A stretch of 64,000 bases of DNA from Undaria pinnatifida (Eukaryota; Sar; Phaeophyceae; Laminariales; Alariaceae), in the NCBI GenBank assembly GCA_012845835.1, contig JABAKD010000021.1:6709859-6773858 (forward strand), given 5' to 3'. Under the pieces are notes generated by a model. That model was not told the origin of the DNA. It saw only the letters and a list, made by a program, of their open reading frames with translations, and searched no databases. The translations under genes were made by a program, and so were the position numbers. Positions 42,601 to 47,486 of the stretch are shown piece after piece. The stretch's first letter is position 1. Every line of letters begins with the position of its first letter.

Positions 42601-45600
42601 GTTGGTTAACTGTGGATCAGCGTTGTCCCCTCTCAGTGAGAGACAAAGAAACAATCGTTTGCAGAGGATCAACTATACTTTGAATATATCCGTAAGCAGT
42701 AACGTGCGCAGTTTAGCGGCCGAAAATTGTGTCACCAGGGCACGTGCCCTGAAAATAGCCCGACAAATACAGGCGTTCTTGGTCGATTGAAGATGCCTTA
42801 GGTATTGGTAGTTCTGTAGACTTCAAGCCTGAACAGGACGGTTGTGCAGTGGGGCATTCGATTACATAATATATCAGAGAAGGCCAGTATTGCCGCTTTT
42901 GTCTCCACGTAGCACGTATCTCAGACTGAGAATAAATTATTGACTATATTTCATGTCTCACAAGGCGCGACAAGCCGGTATAATTCGTATTTCGTGCGAT
43001 CGTAAACCTTGACCCCCACGCTTATATCGTACCTGGTGAACCGGCCATGCCATTGAAAACGGGCTGGCAGTGTTTGAGCGGACTCGTCATCTTAACAGTA
43101 CTCACCTGACCGTCACCGTTCCCTTGGAACGTGCCGCCCTCGACGGTAATTGACGTGTAGGATGTAGACGCGAATACGCCTCCATGTCCACTGCATGTGT
43201 TCCTCTCGAACATGTTGCCGTCTCCCTCTACTGTCAGGGTACCAAACTCCCCCAAGTAGCCCACTCCTCCGCTGTCTACGCCCGCCGTGTTGCTGTGAAA
43301 GTAGGACTCTTGCACGATGATGGTAGCGCCAGGGTCATGTGTCCAATGACCTCCGCTGGAAGTGTGAAATACTCCACCCTGCCGGAAGACCACGCGCACG
43401 GTACAATGGAGAAGGAGCAATGGGAAGAGGGCGTGGTGCATGGACACCACGATGAGGGGGCACACTCTTGTTTAGCATCCTGCCTACGCAAGGGGGTCTA
43501 GACCACACGCGAAAATGTGCTAAAATCTCTCCCATATACATGAACTTACAATCTTCTACGGCACCTGCTTTAGGTGACGGACGAAAATAGGTGCGAGACA
43601 ACACGCCAGAGAGGGCCTTAACACTGTACGGGTTTCTGACGTGAGAGTTGCTACACCTGTAGCCACACCGACACCAGAAACCTTGAGCAACCAACGCGTG
43701 CGGAACGCGACGAGATTTGACTCCAGAGCGAACCCTCTTGATAAACGTTGCTGGCGTGGCAGTGTATTGGGTAGGTACATGTTTTGACTAGCACAGCCAG
43801 ATATAAACACGTCTTTCTCAATATTTACTCCCCGTGCCGTGGCATAAGATTCAGAAATATATATACATATATTTTGACCCAGACTACGGTAGGGGGGTCC
43901 CTTTTTGGGCCTTAAATATCAGTGGCTAGGGGTCACTTGAGTAACCCGTTTGTTCCTTTTTGCGATCTTAGTTTTTCTTTATGTTTTTTTTTGACGAAAT
44001 CAATCCGCAATGCAATGGTAATCTAAGCTTTGCCAAAACAACTGCCTAAACAGAGTCATTCGTGCGTCGGGCTCAAACACACCAGCGAAAGTGGGGTACC
44101 CCCCCTACCGTAGCCTGGGTCTGTTATACATTTCCCGAACCAATTGCAAACAAAAAAAAGGCAAATCGACATACAAAATTGAAGAGCGCACCCTACTCCA
44201 GCAGCTGCACGATCATTGCAAAAACCTGTTCACGTAAATGTAGAGGTCAAAGTTGCATCCAAACACAAAAATAAAAGACGAAATGTACGAGTGTGACCCG
44301 ATATACACGCAAATGACCTAATCTATGTACGAAACGAGAAAGGCCCCAAACCAAAAAAACTTTTTGAAGATACTGGATTGTAGAGCCAGGTCAATCTGTT
44401 TTCGCCGATACAGGCTAATCCTACTGTATGTCACACACATCAACGCACCTTATCTCCGGAGAAATTATTTTTGAGAGTGCAGTTCGACAAGAGAAGCGTG
44501 ACTCCGCTGCCCACCGAAAACGCCCCACCGTCCCCTTGACCGTCATCATCTAGAAGGAGACCCGAAGAGCTGTTATCAACAGTGCATCCATGAAACTTCA
44601 CAACATTCGAGCTCTCGGATTCTTTGCTGATGACAACCGAACCCCCCTTGTTTGCAACGCTGCTGTTGACAAATATAGTGTCGTTCACGTCGCAAGCCGG
44701 CAGGCCGTCGAACGATCGATCGCACCCTGACAAGGCTAGGTCAGCACCCTGTCCCGTTGGGTCCTCTGCATGGGGCAAGCGTGAAGGGGTGGGCAGGGAG
44801 GGGGTCTACGTTTTGTTCTCTCGACCCCATAACGTGATTCGGGGCGCTCCGATCAAGGTAGTGCAGAGTTGACAGGCGTACGAGATACGACGTGGAACCT
44901 GGGCCTCACGATTACAGTGCAGGACAGTTACCAAGGGAAAATGTAGCGGGAATGGAAGGCGGATGTACGAATAAATGTACGAAGTCTACGAGCTGTTATT
45001 CTAACGTACCCTCACCCAAACGAGAAAAGCCAGCACCGGTCAGTATTCGCTGACAATGAGTTGTCCGTGACTGCCTGCGGGTCTGAAGCTCCGGCGTCCG
45101 TGGACGGCGCCAATATTTATATTCTCGGGTGTGCTGGTACGTCATATTGAACAGGGGATACGCACTAAAACAATGGCGCATGATAGCGTACTGGCAAGAA
45201 CTAGCCTCATACACGGTATGATGCCCTGTAACAGTACTATACACAGTTTCCCACCCCGTGGGTATTATTGGTTCGATTGGTGTTAACCTGGGGGGTTCGG
45301 TTTGGGCGCAGCTTCCTTCGTGACCATCGTTCTCACTGTTAGCGTGATTCTTTCGACCTCCCTTGTTATTGCGGTACCCTGTAGCGCGGGGTCCCAGTTT
45401 AGTGCTAAAAAAATCGTTTATCACGTCCTACGGAGTACCACCCTAACCCACGATAGTTCGAAGTCCCCTCTTCTAGTACGGGCATTCCCATAAAAAAGTT
45501 GAATGCCCTAACCAGGAACTCCAACTGTACTTCCACGATGTTTTCTTGGTCGTCACTCACCGTCTTTCTCATTACCGCCCCCTGCGTGGTTGTTGTAGAA

Positions 45601-47486
45601 CACTGAGTCCAGTACCGACATATGTCCTTTCTTCAGAGATATACCGGCACCTTCATTTGTGGCGTATCCACCTTCGAAGAGACAACCATCAACCCGTACT
45701 TGGGACGATTCAGCCTGCCGACATGCATTCCGGAGTGTAGACGGAGATGGGGTAAGCGGTGACGTGTATATCGTACCAGCCAAGCAATAGGATTGGCGGG
45801 CTCAAGCATGGACAAAAATGGTAATTGGCGGAGTCAGACAAGGGAAATTATATCTGCAGCTAAATGTTCAGGGCCCAGTTTTGACTGATTGGCTGCAGAG
45901 CGCGTTCTAAGGGTTTGGGGGGGTGCGGATTTGCCTCCAGATGACAAACGAGATATAGTAGTTTGGCAGCCACATCATCGACAAATTCACCACAACAACC
46001 GGTTCATGGCGAGTGGTAGTAGACATGTACATAAGTATGTTACCACCAGCCCTACACCGAAGGTCCTCTCGTGCCCTACCCTTTATCCTAGCCAATCACT
46101 ACAATAAATATCCAAGTCAACGAACGTTAGTTGTGACAACCTAAACGCCATAAGTAGGCACCCTGTAGACTCTTGCCAAACCGGTGTTTGGGAAGGAAAT
46201 TACACCTACAGAGGTATTTGTGGTTCTCCGTGTAGATGAGATATCGTTTGCCGCATAGTCATCGAGCACACACCACCATTGTGTGGAATACGCGAGCACT
46301 GTGAGACATATTAAACGTACAGTCGAAGCTGCAAAAAGTGTTCAGAACTCCAGTCCACACGTCTCACCAAGGAAACCCCGATACAAACCAATGTGAAGGC
46401 AAGCTCTCGCAATGATTTTCAACGCAACACAAGCGAGAAAAAAATTATTCTGGATGCGTGAGAGAAAGGCAGTTTCACTGCAAAAAACTAACTCACATAT
46501 ATGCCACCGCCTGCGCCTTCCTCGGTCTCGTTTTCGAAAGTCGATACTTGTCCAGCCCTACAATATCTGAACATTGTGTCAGAAACATGGAGAGTCGAGT
46601 CGACGGCGAATATTCCTCCGCCCATGTTCTCGGCGAAATTGTCGCTGAAGTCGCAGCCGGCGATTGTTACATTCGAGTTTACGGAGTAGATACCGCCGCC
46701 ACTTCGGGAAGTTTCTATGTCGGAAGCGAACCCACCGCGAACTATCAAGTCTTTCACGATCAAGTTCCCATTGTTCACGTAAAATATTGGACCGAAGGAG
46801 TCGATTTTGTCGATACCTTCAGCATTGTTCGGTTCCCCCACACCCACTGCGGCCGACTTTAGACCCGACGGTAGTGTTACGCGGCTTGTCAGATGCTCCA
46901 AAGCCTCGCCACCATTAAGACTGCTGTTCCCCGGGGTAGAAAGACCGTCGCCCGTTATCCGCACTGTGGCGCCGGCTCCAATACAAATGGTGCCTGGAAC
47001 GTTTACTTCGCCAAACCAATTCACCTGGAAGTCTCCATCATTGCAATTGAACATGGTCATCAAACCGTCGTTGTTGGTCGCGCTTGATACGTTCACCTCC
47101 TGTGCTTCACCCACTGGTCCTGTAGCTGAGTTTGTTGCTGTAGTTGCACAATCACAAGGATCCGCGAATACACCCACACTTAACCCTGAACTCGATGTCA
47201 AAACCGTGTTCGTCGGGGCCCCGAGGACGGCGGCTACTAGGAGAGATAGAGCAGCTTTCACGGGGTGGGCAACGTGGCGTGATTTGTTGGGACGACCTGA
47301 TGCTGGTTTTAGCGATTTTCCTACGAGGACATCCACGTTCGTTGCCTGCCGCAGGTGTGACTGTTCCTGACTTCTGATTGATATTTGTGAAGTTGTCGAT
47401 GGAGGTGATTGTTGTGCTGAGCACAATGAGTCAAGACCCTTGAGAAGGGGCGCGGTATGACCTCTGCGTGCGCCGTCCTCAACCAT
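549..47486 (-). CDS. Whole gene: beta-helix, Cys-rich, multi-pass membrane receptor-like protein (27 exons, 1994 aa)
   Basis: Coding join on the minus strand, from 5' to 3': 47486-46497, 45714-45561, 44765-44449, 43378-43106, 41878-41600, 39976-39774, 38158-38047, 37263-37156, 36617-36485, 35679-35462, 34684-34443, 32896-32494, 31504-31397, 30493-30424, 28890-28742, 21218-20546, 18941-18919, 18267-18128, 17587-17134, 16743-16660, 11553-11421, 5997-5885, 5525-5433, 4973-4870, 3477-3414, 1719-1519, 692-549. Every junction keeps phase, 25 introns are GT-AG and one is GC-AG. Layout: signal/anchor 78-90, beta-helix about 145-860, Cys-containing link 858-929, Ig-like region about 930-1075, Cys-rich stalk about 1110-1225, TM1 1231-1253, serine/glycine-rich loop 1254-1470, further TM segments near 1475-1493, 1501-1524, 1533-1551, 1695-1716, 1743-1770, 1831-1864, 1881-1899 and 1909-1928, and a polar tail. 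I know this architecture from brown algal proteins annotated as polymorphic outer membrane protein-like. Receptor, adhesin or channel function is inference. The 5' end is the least certain part. Confidence 0.85.
1519..1719 (-). CDS. Exon 26: last two transmembrane helices
   Basis: Residues 1881-1947. GCLVIFFTNFLALIIQAELA and, after a short DKDSSG loop, VYSALLILVHVFFLLSICWN with SW. It ends on the RRHLQ motif. The acceptor is ACACAG|GGG and the donor CTTCAG|GTATGG, phase 0. I see nothing in the intron 693-1518. Confidence 0.93.
3414..3477 (-). CDS. Exon 25: SLMAFELQRPH linker
   Basis: Residues 1859-1880, a 64-nt exon: SLMAFELQRPHIDPLETQLY then RT. The acceptor CGTGTAG|T completes AGT and the donor is CGGACG|GTGAGA, phase 0. 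I recognise nothing in the intron 1720-3413. Confidence 0.9.
4207..4330. repeat. Short triple repeat
   Basis: The core AACATGTTAGCGG followed by a TCAGCA tail occurs at 4207, 4244 and 4300, i.e. with unequal spacing, inside the intron before exon 25. Confidence 0.7.
4870..4973 (-). CDS. Exon 24: FECVRRLLLTGVLVF helices
   Basis: Residues 1825-1858 plus two bases. VFECVRRLLLTGVLVFVPST, then QVSYGCIFSFV. The acceptor is GTGGCAG|GTC and the donor GTCAG|GTACGG, phase 2. The intron 3478-4869 has a run of about 15 C near 4385 and a short triple repeat at 4207-4330. Confidence 0.92.
5433..5525 (-). CDS. Exon 23: loop with FLWNAYYPNRYYFE
   Basis: Residues 1794-1824. EGKINQRANDESVAPTSFLW, then NAYYPNRYYFE, the conserved approach to the next helices. 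The acceptor is CAATGCAG|GAA and the donor TTCGAG|GTATAT, phase 0. Confidence 0.9.
5885..5997 (-). CDS. Exon 22: YPFGIPAVF motif
   Basis: Residues 1756-1793. It completes the helix with YPFGIPAVFCYLLVRQR (the family's Tyr-Pro-x-Gly-Ile-Pro) and continues into a basic loop (KTLKNSRGKRHVV). The acceptor is CGCGCAG|AC and the donor GTCGTG|GTAAGG, phase 0. Confidence 0.9.
6366..6800. repeat. Dispersed SINE-like repeat, copy 1
   Basis: This stretch aligns by eye with 10525-10900 (shared CAATGTCTGA, TTCTCATCTCCGCC-like and GTGAGCTAC-like blocks). Read on the minus strand, it carries an A-box-like TAGCTCACGGGG and, shortly after, a B-box-like CTCGATTCCC. The spacing is too short for a tRNA, so a tRNA-derived SINE relic is only a suggestion. 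Confidence 0.4.
7590..8500 (+). pseudogene. GC-richer coding-like relic, unrecognised
   Basis: A GC-richer island inside an AT-richer intron, with overlapping open frames on both strands (the longest on plus is 7798-8145). The plus-strand frames look like broken protein with Gln/Ala-rich parts, but no domain is recognisable. It may be a decayed mobile-element ORF. Nothing here belongs to the minus-strand gene. Confidence 0.25.
9095..9200. repeat. Head-to-head termini of the CTGTGAGATCGAAG element
   Basis: TTCGTCGAAATCTTCGATC and its reverse-complement family sequence CCAGCTGTGAGATCGAAG face each other across an AT-rich centre, giving an imperfect hairpin. The same terminus recurs at 9575-9690, 13875-13955 and in the larger copies listed separately. 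Confidence 0.6.
9575..9690 (-). repeat. Isolated terminus of the CTGTGAGATCGAAG element
   Basis: About 100 bp matching the element end in inverted orientation (ACACAACCCGTAATACGCGC, then the TTTCGACGAAATCTTCGATC block). Confidence 0.6.
10525..10900. repeat. Dispersed SINE-like repeat, copy 2
   Basis: Diverged homologue of 6366-6800. On the minus strand it reads TAGCTCATGGGG followed by GGTCTCGACACCC, again A-box- and B-box-like. Both copies lie in the same intron (5998-11420). Confidence 0.4.
11421..11553 (-). CDS. Exon 21: VFQAFAC motif and next transmembrane helix
   Basis: Residues 1712-1755 plus one base. VFQAFACDYYEEMEKSFLRV, then a second Cys (GRIVCYTATHTA) and YRVYAGIMICL. The two Cys (1718, 1735) flank a short extracellular loop, as expected for the family. 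The acceptor is CTCTGCAG|GTG and the donor CTCT|GTGAGTG, phase 1. The intron 5998-11420 is repeat-rich. Confidence 0.92.
12185..12458. repeat. LTR-like direct repeat, left copy
   Basis: Begins TGTTGATTGT and ends GGGATCAGCA (TG...CA). It aligns along its length with 16285-16591, sharing TTGGCTA, GAGCAACATAATAT and AAGCCCTCTACGC, at clear divergence. Confidence 0.5.
12540..13593 (+). pseudogene. Coding-like relic between the LTR-like repeats
   Basis: The plus strand has linked open stretches at 12566-12757, 12774-13076 and 13279-13593, with a Gln-rich (CAG)n patch near 13120. The last stretch has ordinary protein composition (ALAAEYIDLWTRLGSAQGG). No known domain is recognised. Its position suggests a degraded gag-like or captured ORF, which is inference. 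Confidence 0.3.
13875..13955 (-). repeat. Isolated terminus of the CTGTGAGATCGAAG element
   Basis: Matches CACACACAGCTTGCAAAGAT and the adjoining TTCGACGAAATCTT block, followed by an AT-rich stretch. It lies in the intron 11554-16659. Confidence 0.6.
16285..16591. repeat. LTR-like direct repeat, right copy
   Basis: Same orientation as 12185-12458 and about 4.1 kb away, with a 20-30 bp insertion in the middle. The pair could be LTRs of a decayed non-autonomous element inserted in the intron, or simply two dispersed copies. I see no convincing primer-binding site. Confidence 0.5.
16660..16743 (-). CDS. Exon 20: transmembrane helix
   Basis: Residues 1684-1711, a clean 84-nt exon: TRLWQLFARHTTMTLIILYL then VYSQVSTV. 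The acceptor is CGCGCAG|ACT and the donor ACCGTG|GTGAGT, phase 0. The following 5.1-kb intron (11554-16659) holds an LTR-like pair and a coding-like relic. Confidence 0.88.
17134..17587 (-). CDS. Exon 19: transmembrane helix and second long loop
   Basis: Residues 1532-1683. TVTIGPFLLLGLLGVTFHVG is a membrane segment. The rest is a polar loop with acidic stretches (DTEKDGDTSGDYD) and a basic stretch (APPVRRERLSIAPVRSLR). The acceptor is GTGCAG|G and the donor GAGCAG|GTGAGT, phase 0. Confidence 0.9.
18128..18267 (-). CDS. Exon 18: transmembrane helix with FADVTNV and LDLGW motifs
   Basis: Residues 1486-1531 plus two bases. FADVTNVGFPPVYEKFLSII then GMFSLDLGWLLSATC, a diagnostic segment of the membrane module. 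The acceptor has an excellent polypyrimidine tract (TTGTTCGTGCAG|TTT) and the donor is CTGCT|GTGAGTT, phase 2. I see nothing in the intron 17588-18127. Confidence 0.93.
18919..18941 (-). CDS. Exon 17: 23-nt microexon
   Basis: Two bases completing a Val codon plus seven codons (VWQISSA). It sits between TTGTCAG and GTAAGTCG and is the piece needed to join LKLAV to FADVTNVG in frame and in family order. Upstream phase 1 and downstream phase 0 both fit. Confidence 0.8.
19432..19800. repeat. 142-bp tandem repeat, about 2.6 copies
   Basis: TGTCCG(T/G)GGTATT recurs at 19433, 19574 and 19716 (period 141-142), each followed by an AATCACG-CGATAC/GCAG block and ACTCCAACG. It lies in the intron between exons 16 and 17. 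The short minus-strand ORFs across it are by-products. Confidence 0.75.
20546..21218 (-). CDS. Exon 16: long cytoplasmic loop
   Basis: Residues 1254-1477 plus one base. It begins VGGRHAVTSTMA and contains low-complexity stretches (SFRGSSSGSNSTSGTGTNNN). It ends with the conserved pre-membrane motif AAKIGALLSGLPLSKLKLAV. The acceptor GACCAG|GTT is chosen for its match to the family's LVGG start. Other in-frame acceptors (for example before HDPRIYR) cannot be excluded. The donor is CGTAG|GTGAGC, phase 1. The intron 18942-20545 contains a 142-bp tandem repeat. Confidence 0.82.
22000..22830 (+). repeat. G-rich repeat element, copy A
   Basis: Starts with the TGTGAGATCGAA / GTCGAAACTCATC terminus, then TATTACGGGTTGTGTGTCCT, a GTGCGCGGAAACCGTAAAAC block, and a G-rich body with several runs of 8 to about 20 G. 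A second, truncated terminus begins near 22760. Confidence 0.65.
23178..23800. repeat. Diverged tandem units around CCAAT...CACNNTG
   Basis: Similar blocks (AGCCAAT..., a TTTCCACACTGTG-like segment, GGAGGTAT) recur near 23180, 23430 and 23590, suggesting an old tandem duplication of roughly 170-250 bp. Weak and judged by eye. Confidence 0.35.
23940..25330 (+). repeat. G-rich repeat element, copies B and B'
   Basis: Same order as copy A (terminus, GGGTCAACAGGGTGAT, GATCAAAA, G-rich body). A degenerate second terminus at about 24935 is followed by another G-rich body. Many G-runs on one strand. Confidence 0.65.
25843..26815 (+). repeat. G-rich repeat element, copy C
   Basis: Two successive termini (about 25845 and 25945), then the standard body with runs of up to 22 G (26686-26707), and a further truncated terminus at 26745-26815. 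All copies in this intron share one orientation. Confidence 0.65.
27141..27777 (-). repeat. Tandem repeat with B-box-like motifs (2 units of about 288 bp plus a partial)
   Basis: Units start at 27141, 27430 and 27716 (partial). Each has TGCAAAAGGTTAACCG-like, AAGCCTTATAACACTC, TAGCAGGTCGGCCGGA and ACCCATGGTCTGT blocks. Read on the minus strand, the second unit has GTCGTGGGTTCGATCCCC, a good RNA polymerase III B-box and T-arm. In the first unit this is mutated (GGTCCAAATCCC). Probably a tRNA-derived SINE-type repeat. No full tRNA cloverleaf can be folded. Confidence 0.5.
28742..28890 (-). CDS. Exon 15: end of stalk and first transmembrane helix
   Basis: Residues 1204-1253. CSVCAAGYGRGAANQCHECT is followed by EDFKGG and a 23-residue hydrophobic helix (1231-1253, MFFVLSLAVLLAIGVVALLS...). 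The acceptor is GACTAG|TG and the donor TACCTG|GTGAGT, phase 0. The next intron, 21219-28741, is the longest (7.5 kb) and is filled with G-rich elements and a tandem B-box-bearing repeat. Confidence 0.92.
30295..30330 (-). other. Lone tRNA T-arm-like motif
   Basis: The minus strand reads GGTCGCAGGTTCAAGTCTTACC, a good B-box. I find no matching acceptor stem or A-box at tRNA spacing, so it is at most a tRNA or SINE relic in the intron before exon 15. Confidence 0.3.
30424..30493 (-). CDS. Exon 14: stalk motif GACKGG...YCSDGYEG
   Basis: Residues 1181-1203 plus one base, a 70-nt exon too short to stand out as an ORF. It reads GACKGGSSVTDAQG then YCSDGYEGV, an EGF/TNFR-like turn. The acceptor is TCGACAG|GGT and the donor GGCGTCG|GTGAGC, phase 1. 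The intron 28891-30423 contains a lone tRNA T-arm-like motif near 30295-30330. Confidence 0.87.
31397..31504 (-). CDS. Exon 13: stalk motif with GYWR
   Basis: Residues 1145-1180: GVDCSQDGETLQALTVKEGY, then WRAK and VRECFNE. This is a hallmark segment of the family, normally followed by an Ala-Cys-x-Gly-Gly motif, which exon 14 supplies. The acceptor is GACGTAG|GGC and the donor AACGAG|GTACGT, phase 0. Confidence 0.9.
32494..32896 (-). CDS. Exon 12: rest of the Ig-like domain and start of the Cys-rich stalk
   Basis: Residues 1010-1144. The acceptor ATCGCAG|T completes AGT, giving the SITLKVVTLPGT strand after the Pro-Gly-Gly turn. N-glycosylation sequons occur (NVT, NSS). Cysteines begin at EFYHCRAG and GACYACSENTLNGETE. 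The donor is ACAGAG|GTGCGT, phase 0. The intron 31505-32493 shows nothing. Confidence 0.84.
34017..34044. repeat. Poly-C run of 28
   Basis: An uninterrupted C28 tract in the intron between exons 11 and 12. Confidence 0.9.
34443..34684 (-). CDS. Exon 11: start of a possible Ig-like domain
   Basis: Residues 930-1009 plus two bases. It has a serine/glycine-rich stretch (SSSLSSGSGGGSD), then GGVLWSVEA and the motif TWTIFPSTGLIFPGG. That motif resembles the Ser-x-Gly-x-(hydrophobic)-Pro-Gly-Gly turn of ASH/Hydin-type Ig folds (weak, by eye only). The acceptor is GAACAG|GGG and the donor GGAAG|GTGAATG, phase 2. The intron 32897-34442 holds a run of 28 C at 34017-34044. Confidence 0.8.
35462..35679 (-). 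CDS. Exon 10: Cys-containing link after the helix
   Basis: Residues 857-929. The cysteines (YKCGSG, DYPCSKESACFDGD, YCLCY) have EGF-like spacing and mark the end of the helix. The acceptor TTTAG|AC completes TAC and the donor is ACAGAG|GTGCGA, phase 0. Confidence 0.82.
36485..36617 (-). CDS. Exon 9: last recognisable beta-helix coil
   Basis: Residues 813-856 plus one base. It starts NVVFSEGELYLDDCDFSG and ends with VIRNTALGNNN. The acceptor is ATCGCAG|AAT and the donor AACT|GTGAGC, phase 1. The intron 35680-36484 shows nothing. Confidence 0.83.
37156..37263 (-). CDS. Exon 8: beta-helix coil, followed by a GC-AG intron
   Basis: Residues 777-812. The acceptor is GTGCAG|GTG. The coil reads LSAVYVDKASSYMAVDTSF and the exon ends FTGFNGE. 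The only phase-compatible donor is GGAGAG|GCATGT, a GC donor. The nearest GT (GGCAT|GTTTCG) would break the frame into exon 9. Confidence 0.78.
38047..38158 (-). CDS. Exon 7: beta-helix coil
   Basis: Residues 739-776. The acceptor ATCCAG|C completes ATC. The coil reads TTVELKGVSLFNNTVVRGSV. The donor is GACCAG|GTGTGC, phase 0. I see nothing in the intron 37264-38046. Confidence 0.82.
39774..39976 (-). CDS. Exon 6: beta-helix coils
   Basis: Residues 672-738 plus two bases. It starts IKGGTFTNHIADFGGFLFAE and includes NNHAVEGGAIYATNGVTLDW. The acceptor follows a T-rich tract (CGACAG|ATA) and the donor is CCAT|GTGAGTT, phase 2. The intron 38159-39773 is unremarkable. Confidence 0.86.
41600..41878 (-). 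CDS. Exon 5: symmetric beta-helix module (93 aa)
   Basis: Residues 579-671, phase 0 at both ends. Four coils are visible: SGGVIWSKGNVVIEGGAFF, DAGVLCVSNEGNFIVKGGIF, EGGVAVVNEDGSLHILGGLF and GGAFSINDGGDIQ. This is the clearest beta-helix sequence in the gene. The acceptor is CCTCAG|AGT. The donor CAG|GTTGGA is weak at positions +3 to +6, but it is the one that joins in phase to exon 6. The intron 39977-41599 shows no recognisable element. Confidence 0.88.
42276..42544 (+). mobile_element. MITE copy 1 (269 bp)
   Basis: Terminal inverted repeats: GACCAAGGCTACGGTAGGGG at the left and the reverse complement GACCCAGGCTACGGTAGGAG at the right. It is flanked by a TATG direct repeat (42272-42275 and 42545-42548), a likely target-site duplication. 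Inside are two near-perfect hairpins (GCCACTCGCACGAGTGGC and GGTTACTCGCGCGAGTGACC). No ORF. It sits in the intron between exons 4 and 5. Confidence 0.8.
43106..43378 (-). CDS. Exon 4: symmetric beta-helix module (91 aa)
   Basis: Residues 488-578, phase 0 at both ends, so skipping it would keep the frame. Coils include GGVFHTSSGG, SGGVGYLGEFGTLTV and GHGGVFASTSYTSITV. The acceptor is CGGCAG|GGT and the donor GGTCAG|GTGAGT. It lies between two MITE copies in opposite orientation. Confidence 0.87.
43876..44121 (-). mobile_element. MITE copy 2 (246 bp, inverted relative to copy 1)
   Basis: The same element in opposite orientation. The left end is GACCCAGACTACGGTAGGGG and the right end CCCCTACCGTAGCCTGGGTC. 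The internal GTGGCTAGGGGTCACT block matches the reverse complement of copy 1. Flanks are TTTT and TGTT, an imperfect 4-bp duplication. It sits in the intron between exons 3 and 4. Confidence 0.8.
44449..44765 (-). CDS. Exon 3: beta-helix coils with a Cys pair
   Basis: Residues 382-487. The acceptor ATGCAG|AG completes the split codon GAG. It carries cysteines near LSGCDRSF and LPACDVND, then coils such as GGSVVISKE and GGAFSVGSGVTLLLSN. The donor is GATAAG|GTGCGT, phase 0. The intron 43379-44448 contains MITE copy 2. Confidence 0.85.
45561..45714 (-). CDS. Exon 2: beta-helix coil
   Basis: Residues 331-381 plus one base. The acceptor is CGGCAG|GCT and the donor GACG|GTGAGTG. The coil pattern is GAGISLKKGHMSVLDSVFYN with a trailing NNHAGGG. 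It enters in phase 0 and leaves in phase 1, matching exons 1 and 3. I see nothing in the intron 44766-45560. Confidence 0.82.
46497..47486 (-). CDS. Exon 1: N-terminus, hydrophobic anchor and first beta-helix coils
   Basis: Residues 1-330. The ATG at 47486 has a good context (CCCAATGG). A hydrophobic run (AALSLLVAAVLGA, 78-90) follows a basic 77-residue leader, so it could be a signal anchor, or the true start may lie elsewhere. The mature part has a CDC motif (111-113) and then beta-helix coils with GGGIYSVNSNVTI at 263-275 and GGGIFAVDSTLHV at 289-301. The donor reads TAT|GTGAGTT, phase 0. The following intron, 45715-46496, shows nothing recognisable. Confidence 0.8.

Noticed and set aside
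46807-47370. A 187-residue plus-strand ORF
   Set aside because: It lies antisense to exon 1, whose minus-strand frame has clear beta-helix repeats.
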